Source: Flavobacteriia bacterium (GTDB lineage: Bacteria > Bacteroidota > Bacteroidia > Flavobacteriales_D > Crocinitomicaceae). Taken from it: 10,918 nucleotides of DNA. Below the pieces are notes generated by a model. That model was not told where the DNA came from, ran no database searches, and saw only the letters and a list, made by a program, of their open reading frames with translations. Below, piece after piece: positions 5,938-10,918 of this stretch (positions are counted from its first letter, which is position 1; each line of letters begins with the position of its first letter). Position numbers and translations under genes: made by a program. The stretch spans positions 1 through 10,918 of the forward strand of contig RFQF01000061.1 in the NCBI GenBank assembly GCA_009925805.1, in the 5' to 3' direction.

Positions 5938-7175
5938 ATGAAACAAGAAAAAACAGCGACCATCATTGGCGCAGGTCTCGTAGGATCTCTTTGGGCGGGG
6001 ATAAGGTGGGCGTTGGGGACGAAATCCGTAAAATCGCTATTCCCATGTACGGACGCATGATGCATGATCTGGAGGGAAATCTCGCGTATCAACCTTATGG
6101 CAAGGAAGATCAAGCCATTTTCTCGGTGTCTCGGGGAAAAATAAACGCCACGATGATGGACATTGCAGAAAATCATGGGAAAGCAACGATTTTTTACCGT
6201 CATGCCTGTGAAGGGGTAAATACGGAAACGGGTGAGGCCTACCTGCGCAACGAACTGACCGAAGAACGCTTTACGGTGAAGTCCGATGTGGTATTTGCCG
6301 CCGATGGGGCCTTTTCCAGTGTGCGTTACAATTCGTTTCAAAAACGCAACCGATTTACCTACAGCCAACATTACATCGAAGATGGTTATCGCGAATTGCT
6401 TTTGCCGGCCAATGCGGATGGGAGTTATAAAATGGATAAAAACGCCTTGCACATTTGGCCTAGAGGGCGGTTCATGCTGATAGCCCTAGCCAATGAAGAC
6501 GGTTCATTTACCTGTACGCTTTTCATGCCCTACGAAAACGACCAATACGCTTTCGACCAACTCACTTCTAGAGCTAAAGTAGAACATTTTTTTCAGGAAG
6601 TTTTTCCCGACTTTTATGCCATGATGCCCAGCGTTGCCGATGCCTGGGAGGATCATCCCTTGTCGTCGTTGGCCATTGTCCGCTGTAAACCCTGGCATGC
6701 GGGGAAAGTGGCATTGATGGGGGATGCCGCCCATGCTACAGTGCCCTTTTATGGCCAAGGCATGAACGCAGGCTTCGAAGATTGCAGAATTATGTTTGAA
6801 TTGTTGGAAAAACACCAAGAGGATTGGTCAGCCGTATTCGAAGAATATAGCCAGGTAAGAAAACCTGATGGCGATGCCTTACAAGACCTCTCCTTGGACA
6901 ACTACCTCGTGATGCGCGATTATGTGGCGGATCCTTCGTTCATTTTGCGAAAAAAAATCGAAGCGAAATTCAGCGAAATGCACCCCGATCGCTGGATGCC
7001 ATTATACTCCCAAGTGACGTTTAGCAATATCCGTTACAGCGAAGCCTACCGACAAGGTCAAGTGCAAAATGCCATCATGGACGAGGTTATGGCGATGGAA
7101 AACATCGAGGAACGTTGGGAAAGTGATTCCGTCATGGCGTATTTATTGGAAAAAAGTATGGGCTTTAAATTTTAA
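5938..7175 (+). pseudogene. kmo: Kynurenine 3-monooxygenase, internal deletion with frameshift
   Basis: KMO is a FAD- and NADPH-dependent hydroxylase turning L-kynurenine into 3-hydroxykynurenine. The ATG at 5938 opens the expected N-terminus with the FAD-binding GAGLVG and then GSLWA. The frame then runs into unrelated sequence and stops at TGA 6058-6060 after 40 codons. The rest of the enzyme resumes in another frame at about 6000 (DKVGVGDEIRKIAIPMYGR) and stays open for about 390 codons to 7175. It keeps SVSRGKIN, the DG motif (ADGAFSSVR), GDAAHATVPFYGQGMNAGFEDC with the FAD-contacting GDAAH (6720-6734), and the conserved C-terminus. From knowledge of the family, the piece between GSLWA and DKVGV should be about 45 residues and include the acidic end of the second beta-strand and the RSINLALS motif. 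These bases are absent, so frame correction alone would not restore the enzyme. ATGs at 6045 and 6057 could start a headless fragment. A sequence or assembly error is possible. Confidence 0.85.
5994..6001 (+). other. Deletion junction inside kmo
   Basis: GCGGGGAT is where homology to the KMO N-terminus (…TCT CTT TGG GCG) ends and homology to the rest (GAT AAG GTG GGC) begins in a different frame. The G-run makes the exact breakpoint ambiguous by a few bases. The missing length, inferred from family members, is about 130 bases and not a multiple of three. Confidence 0.7.
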
Positions 7176-7178
7176 ACC

Positions 7179-8078
7179 ATGAAGTATTGTTTTGCTCTTG
7201 TTTTTCTTGGATTGGGAATCTCCTTTGGACAAGACTATGGATTTAAAAAAGGCAGCAAAGGAAACGACTATCTGTTTGTGCGCAACAAGGGCATCACCTT
7301 TTCTGTTGGCCCTACTTGGCAATTCACGCCCAAAACAGCCACCTATGAAATCACCAATAGTGCAGGGGTTCGTGGCATTACTAAAATTGACCCCTCGGGA
7401 AAAATAGGGTTTTATGGAGAATTTGGAATGGTCATTTTTCCCAAATGGAAAGCGCTTGTGCCATTAAAATTCCTAAAAAAATCCCGCCTGTTGGATTATG
7501 TAGACTTCACTTTGGGGTACAGGCAATACCGAGGGAAGGAACAAGTCACCACGGAAATCACCAACGCCTTGGGCACCGTCATTAACCAATTTGAATCTAC
7601 AGGAAATTATTCCAACGGCTTACTGTTTGGTCGTTTCGACGCGCACACCTTGCTTTATTTTGGAAAAAAGAAAATCGACGTAGCCCGAAAGCAATTTATT
7701 GATCAATCCATCGGACTAAATTTGGATTACAACGTGCTTAAAGGTTCCACCACCTACGACCCCATGAGTACCTCATACTCTCCAATCGTGCGTGAGCTCA
7801 AGTTTTATAATCCTTTGGTGGTGCAATTCCATTATTCCTTGGGGGTAGGTGTACGATTTAACCGCGCTTGGATGATGATTCCCGGTATATCGATTCCTTT
7901 GGTCTCCGTGTACGAATGGAACGGATTTAATGCCCGCATGCACTGGTTTCAATCCACTTATTGGCCCATTCAAGCCCAAGTGCGTTTCATCAAATTGTTC
8001 AAGCAAGAGCCTAAATGCGGTGCCTTCGGCGATCCGGAAGACATGAAAAGAAACAAGGAATTCAACAATAAAAATTAA
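7179..8078 (+). CDS. Exported beta-rich protein, possible outer-membrane protein, function unknown
   Basis: The product has 299 residues, starting with a signal peptide (MKYCFALVFLGLGISFGQ, cleavage after Gln18 or the preceding Gly). The mature part alternates hydrophobic and polar residues with many Tyr, Phe and Trp and frequent Gly turns (FSVGPTWQF, FGEFGMVIF, VDFTLGYRQY, FHYSLGVGVRF). This fits a beta-barrel or beta-sandwich outer-membrane protein. No family is recognised and the C-terminus (NKEFNNKN) does not end in the aromatic residue usual for Omp85 substrates. The ATG at 7179 is 3 bases after the kmo stop, so it is probably co-transcribed with kmo. Its own frame is intact. Its stop overlaps the stop of the convergent gene at 8075. 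Confidence 0.8.
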   Translation: MKYCFALVFLGLGISFGQDYGFKKGSKGNDYLFVRNKGITFSVGPTWQFTPKTATYEITNSAGVRGITKIDPSGKIGFYGEFGMVIFPKWKALVPLKFLKKSRLLDYVDFTLGYRQYRGKEQVTTEITNALGTVINQFESTGNYSNGLLFGRFDAHTLLYFGKKKIDVARKQFIDQSIGLNLDYNVLKGSTTYDPMSTSYSPIVRELKFYNPLVVQFHYSLGVGVRFNRAWMMIPGISIPLVSVYEWNGFNARMHWFQSTYWPIQAQVRFIKLFKQEPKCGAFGDPEDMKRNKEFNNKN

Positions 8079-8611
8079 AGAGGCCAATTCCTCAAGATGT
8101 GTTTTGGAACTTTCTTTTTGATGCGTTTAATCACATCATCCCGCTTTCCGATATTCGAAATCTTAAGTACATCCGTAAAAACGGCCTTTTTATTTTGAAA
8201 AAATATAAGTTCCAAGGTAACAGAAGATATATCCTCCTTGTACAATTTATAAATACTTGCGCGTTCCAAGGCTTCGTCAAACATCGGTAGGACTTCACTT
8301 TTTTTAAAGCGTTTATCGTATCCTTTGACATTGATGATACAATAGGTTACAAAACCCTTTTTGGCCAGTTCTAGGGTTATACTATCTGAAATTAATGTGT
8401 TGATGTCGGAACCTTGTTTTACATAGTTGCTGGCGGGAGTAGCTTTTACCCGCATAGCATTCAGCATCTCACAAAAGGTAACTTCCACGGCATAGCGGTC
8501 TTCGGGTTTATCAAATTGGCCGATAACCACGCATTCTTTCAGTTTAAAGTTTTGGCCAAAAACGACGTTGGATAAGAAAAATACCCACGATAAAAGGAAA
8601 ATTGACTTCAT
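8075..8611 (-). CDS. Exported protein of unknown function, downstream of metF
   Basis: I chose the ATG at 8611 (178 residues) because it begins a clear signal peptide, MKSIFLLSWVFFLSNVVFGQ. The frame is open to 8692, but that extension reads into metF and lacks signal-peptide character. The mature protein of about 158 residues is a mix of short strands and helices ending in a Lys-rich helix (KRIKKKVPKHILRNW). It contains INVKGYDKRFKKSE and a YKEDISSVTLEL strand. I do not recognise the family. It contains a single Cys in the ECVVIG strand, another in FCEM, and one in TYCII. It starts 7 bases after the metF stop, so it is almost certainly in the metF transcript. This looks like positional linkage rather than a folate-related function, since the product is exported. 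Confidence 0.82.
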   Translation of the reverse strand: MKSIFLLSWVFFLSNVVFGQNFKLKECVVIGQFDKPEDRYAVEVTFCEMLNAMRVKATPASNYVKQGSDINTLISDSITLELAKKGFVTYCIINVKGYDKRFKKSEVLPMFDEALERASIYKLYKEDISSVTLELIFFQNKKAVFTDVLKISNIGKRDDVIKRIKKKVPKHILRNWPL

Positions 8612-8618
8612 GGCATCC

Positions 8619-9569
8619 TTAAAAAATGGTTGAGGCAACAGCGCGCACGGAAGAGGAATTCGACATCGTATAATAGTGAATACAGGGCACACCGGCGGCT
8701 TTTAGTTCTTTGGATTGTTGAATACACCATGCTATGCCAAGTTCTTCTACCTCAAGATCGGTTTTGCATTTGATCAAAGCACGGGAAAGTTCAACTGGAT
8801 AATCAATAAAAAAATACTTGGGAATAAAACTGATGTGCTTCAAGGTTTTTAGGGGCTTCAATCCGGGAATAATGGGTACCGTAATGCCTGCTTTACGGCA
8901 AGAATCTACAAAATCAAAGTACTTTTTGTTGTCAAAAAACATCTGAGTTACAATGTAATCTGCTCCCGCTTCTACTTTTTTGCGAAGATGGTATAGGTCG
9001 TCTTCCATATTCATCGCTTCAAAATGCTTTTCAGGATATCCTGCAGCGCCGATGCAAAAATCGGTGGGGTCGGTTTTATAATCGTCCAAAAGATATCGTC
9101 CTTGGTTCATCTCGCGGATTTGGTAAATCAGCTCGTTGGCATGCTGATGTCCACCAGGCTCCGGCACAAATACTGGGTCTGACTTGATGGAGTCGCCTCG
9201 TAACGCTAATACATTGTCGATTCCTAAAAATTGTAAATCAATGAGCGCATTTTCGGTTTCTTCACGATTGAATCCACCACATATCAAATGGGGAACGGCG
9301 TCCACCTCATAGCGGTTCATGATAGCTGCACAAATTCCTACTGTTCCGGGACGTTTTCTAACAGCAATTTTCTCTAAAAGACCGTTTTGACGCTCTTTGT
9401 AAATGAATTCTTCCCGATGGTAGGTTACATTGACGAATTTCGGTTTAAACTCCATTAACGGATCGATACCGTCGTATAAGGACTTGATTCCCTTTCCTTT
9501 CAGGGGAGGCAGAATTTCAAAAGAAAATAAAGTGCCTTTCGCTTCTTTTAAATGTTGGGTAACTTTCAT
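8619..9569 (-). CDS. metF: Methylenetetrahydrofolate reductase (MetF)
   Basis: MetF is a cytosolic flavoprotein that reduces 5,10-methylene-THF to 5-methyl-THF, the methyl donor for methionine synthesis. The product has 316 residues, slightly longer than the E. coli enzyme. The catalytic Glu lies in FSFEILPP (residue 18). VTYHREE follows, then the flavin/folate-contacting Asp126 in LALRGD, GAAGYPEKH (174-182), DYIVTQMFFD (204-213) and IIPGLKPL. I chose the ATG at 9569 rather than the one at 9593, because a perfect -7 box (9580-9587) lies between them and the shorter form matches the family N-terminus. The aminotransferase gene ends 38 bases upstream, and the exported-protein gene begins 7 bases downstream. 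Confidence 0.97.
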   Translation of the reverse strand: MKVTQHLKEAKGTLFSFEILPPLKGKGIKSLYDGIDPLMEFKPKFVNVTYHREEFIYKERQNGLLEKIAVRKRPGTVGICAAIMNRYEVDAVPHLICGGFNREETENALIDLQFLGIDNVLALRGDSIKSDPVFVPEPGGHQHANELIYQIREMNQGRYLLDDYKTDPTDFCIGAAGYPEKHFEAMNMEDDLYHLRKKVEAGADYIVTQMFFDNKKYFDFVDSCRKAGITVPIIPGLKPLKTLKHISFIPKYFFIDYPVELSRALIKCKTDLEVEELGIAWCIQQSKELKAAGVPCIHYYTMSNSSSVRAVASTIF

Positions 9570-9579
9570 TTCGTTGGTA

Positions 9580-9587
9580 CAAAGATA
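9580..9587 (-). promoter_or_regulatory. Putative -7 box (TATCTTTG) for metF
   Basis: On the minus strand TATCTTTG matches TAnnTTTG exactly, 10 bases before the chosen metF ATG and inside the 38-base gap after the aminotransferase gene. It suggests metF and its downstream partner can be transcribed on their own. No -33 TTG at standard spacing. Confidence 0.45.
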
Positions 9588-9607
9588 CGACAACTTTAAG
9601 GAATCCT

Positions 9608-10786
9608 TTACGCACGCGTTTCCTCGATAGCCCTATAAATTTCATGGGCATAAAATTGGGCCTGCGCTATAGTGATGGTCAAGGGAGGAGCGAGACGAAA
9701 ACTGTAGGGATGGGAAAGAAACCAAAAGGTTAGGATTCGTTGCTCCAGGCATCGTTTCACCACCTGTTCGACCCGCTCCGCGGATTCCATGTCAAAGGCG
9801 AACATGAGTCCCAAATTACGCACTTCTCGGATGTCCGGATGTGGGGAAATCGTATCCTTAAAAATAGCCGCTACGCGTTGAACATGGTCAAAGCTAATTT
9901 CTGTTTTCAATACCCTCAGAAATGCAGCAGCAGCAGCGCATACCACGGGATGGCCACCAAACGTGGTGATATGGCCCAATTTAGGTTGGTCTTTAAATGC
10001 AGCCATGAGCTCTTGCGAAGCGACCAAGGCGCCGATAGGCATGCCGCCTCCTAAGGCCTTTCCGAGTACCAACACATCAGGAACGATGTTAAATTGCTCG
10101 AACGCAAAATTAGTTCCTGTTCTTCCTAAACCGCATTGAATTTCATCCAACACTAACAAGGATCCGGTTTCAGCACATCGCGCTCGCAACGCGATTAAAA
10201 ACGCCTTGTCTGGGATTCTAATGCCTGCATCGCCCTGTACCGTTTCCAAAAAGACACCTGCCGTTTTAGAGGTGATGTGCGCCAGGCCCTCCAAATCGTT
10301 GAGCGCAATGAACCGAACACCCGGCAATAAAGGACGGTAATTGGTTTTTTTTACTTCATTGTATGAAATGCTCATGGAACCTTGTGAACTTCCATGATAC
10401 GAGCCCATAAACGCCACTACCTCGTGCCGATTAGTAGCTCTTTTTACCAATTTCATTGCGGCCTCTATAGCTTCGGTTCCGGAATTTACCGGATACACCG
10501 CTTGTAAGGTTTCAGGCAGGATCGATAACAACGCTTGGGCGAAGTCCATTTGTGCGCTTTGAATAAATTCACCGTAGACCATCACGTGCAGGTGACGTTC
10601 TACCTGTTCATGCATAGCTTTTTTAATGGCAGGATGCCCGTGCCCTAGGGCACTTACTGCGATACCTGAAATAAGATCTGCATAAGCGTTGCCCTGGGTG
10701 TCGTAGATAAAAAGGCCTTCAGCGCGATCGATTTCAATTCCCAAAGGATAGGGTGAAGTTTGACCGAGGTGGGTATAGAAATCCAT
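9608..10786 (-). CDS. Class III PLP-dependent aminotransferase (acetylornithine/ornithine aminotransferase-like)
   Basis: The product is 392 residues, a typical length for the aspartate aminotransferase family-protein group common in Bacteroidota. It is a fold-type I PLP enzyme moving an amino group from an omega- or alpha-amine donor to a keto acid. Motifs in order: substrate/cofactor N-terminal region DLISGIAVSALGHGHP (37-52), phosphate-binding NSGTEA (101-106), YHGSSQGSMS (130-139), LVLDEIQCGLGRTG with the PLP-N1 Asp214 (211-224), Schiff-base Lys243 in GKALGGGMP, and TTFGGHP (274-280) reaching the partner subunit. The exact substrate cannot be read from the sequence: acetylornithine, ornithine, 4-aminobutyrate and lysine are all used by close relatives. 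No arg genes adjoin it. The chosen ATG gives a family-like N-terminus (SPYPLGIEIDRAEG). Confidence 0.9.
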   Translation of the reverse strand: MDFYTHLGQTSPYPLGIEIDRAEGLFIYDTQGNAYADLISGIAVSALGHGHPAIKKAMHEQVERHLHVMVYGEFIQSAQMDFAQALLSILPETLQAVYPVNSGTEAIEAAMKLVKRATNRHEVVAFMGSYHGSSQGSMSISYNEVKKTNYRPLLPGVRFIALNDLEGLAHITSKTAGVFLETVQGDAGIRIPDKAFLIALRARCAETGSLLVLDEIQCGLGRTGTNFAFEQFNIVPDVLVLGKALGGGMPIGALVASQELMAAFKDQPKLGHITTFGGHPVVCAAAAAFLRVLKTEISFDHVQRVAAIFKDTISPHPDIREVRNLGLMFAFDMESAERVEQVVKRCLEQRILTFWFLSHPYSFRLAPPLTITIAQAQFYAHEIYRAIEETRA

Positions 10787-10790
10787 AGTG

Positions 10791-10798
10791 CAAAATTA
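10791..10798 (-). promoter_or_regulatory. Possible -7 box (TAATTTTG) for the aminotransferase gene
   Basis: The minus strand carries an exact TAnnTTTG match, identical to that of panB, but only 4 bases before the ATG at 10786. If used, the transcript would be leaderless or start just inside the gene, so either this is fortuitous or the true start codon is slightly downstream. Confidence 0.3.
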
Positions 10799-10844
10799 GG
10801 GACTTTTAGCCATGGGATAGTTCTACCTAGTAACGTAGCTTGTA

Positions 10845-10918
10845 CTAATTTTGAAGCACGACTTTAAGGGTATTGGTTTTTTTTACTTCCTGTTCCACAT
10901 AAAAATAATAGGTGCCGG
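10845..10918 (-). CDS. C-terminal end of a secreted protein with T9SS-type sorting tail (partial)
   Basis: Reading leftward from the right edge, 23 codons end in TAG at 10845-10847. The peptide begins GTYYFYVEQE and ends KTNTLKVVLQN. The pattern Gly-Thr-Tyr-Tyr-Phe-Tyr-Val, then a Lys-rich turn, then Leu-Lys-Val-Val-Leu-Gln matches the end of type A T9SS C-terminal domains. The rest of the protein lies beyond the window, so its function is unknown. It ends 58 bases before the aminotransferase ATG, in the same direction. Confidence 0.6.
   Translation of the reverse strand, partial: GTYYFYVEQEVKKTNTLKVVLQN

Noticed and set aside
5991..5993. TTG at 5991 as the real start of an intact 394-residue monooxygenase.
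   Set aside because: It would lack the GxGxxG FAD motif, while a correct KMO N-terminus with ATG and promoter box lies just upstream in another frame. A broken gene explains both pieces.
5938..6060. Programmed ribosomal frameshifting in kmo.
   Set aside because: There is no slippery heptamer at the junction, and even after a frame change about 45 conserved residues would still be missing.
8612..8692. A 27-codon N-terminal extension of the exported protein gene, overlapping the 3' end of metF.
   Set aside because: A clean signal peptide begins at the internal ATG 8611. The extension is Cys/Pro-rich, not signal-like, and reads through metF codons.
9570..9593. An eight-codon N-terminal extension of MetF starting at 9593.
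   Set aside because: A perfect -7 promoter box lies within it, and the start at 9569 gives a family-typical spacing to FSFE.
10340..10889. An exact 18-base match (ATTGGTTTTTTTTACTTC) at 10340-10357 and 10872-10889, both encoding EVKKTN on the minus strand.
   Set aside because: It is built around a run of eight T, lies inside coding sequence of two unrelated proteins and has no flanking similarity. Coincidence in low-complexity codons is the simplest explanation.

Overview
The window looks like a chromosomal stretch of a Bacteroidota bacterium, most likely of the Flavobacteriales. The evidence is: C-terminal type IX secretion (T9SS) sorting tails at both edges; exported proteins whose signal peptides end in Gln after a small or aromatic residue; a collagen-like protein opening with the PEGINYQAVIR motif typical of this phylum; starts without Shine-Dalgarno sequences; and perfect TAnnTTTG -7 boxes just upstream of several genes. 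I see no mobile element, tRNA, rRNA, CRISPR array or phage module. The longest gap without a gene is about 140 bases.

Layout. Bases 1-1225 (+) hold the 3' part of a secreted alpha/beta hydrolase with an Ig-like region and a T9SS tail. Bases 1334-3112 (+) encode a 592-residue collagen-like surface protein with three Gly-X-Y tracts, three linker modules and a tail holding six cysteines. It is followed after 8 bases by an exported TlpA-like thioredoxin-fold protein (to 4515) that starts with a non-ATG codon. A hairpin at 4516-4541 separates this block from two leftward genes: a small Met-rich lipoprotein (4563-4847) and panB of pantothenate/CoA synthesis (4982-5797). Divergent from panB is kynurenine 3-monooxygenase (5938-7175, +), followed after 3 bases by an exported, beta-rich protein of unknown function (7179-8078). 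The rest reads leftward: a class III aminotransferase (9608-10786), metF (8619-9569) and an unrecognised exported protein (8075-8611), probably one cluster. The right edge (10845-10918) holds the last codons of another protein with a T9SS-like tail.

How they fit together. Three genes belong to core cofactor and amino-acid metabolism (panB, kmo, metF) and the aminotransferase is probably metabolic too. The others make exported, surface or periplasmic proteins. The main anomaly is kmo: its start codon and first GxGxxG motif are intact, but roughly 45 codons are missing and the reading frame shifts at about 5994-6001. The gene as given cannot make a normal FAD-dependent enzyme. It is either a recent pseudogene or a sequence/assembly error. 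The second point of interest is the pairing of the Cys-tailed collagen-like protein with a CxxC thioredoxin-fold protein. The remainder looks ordinary.
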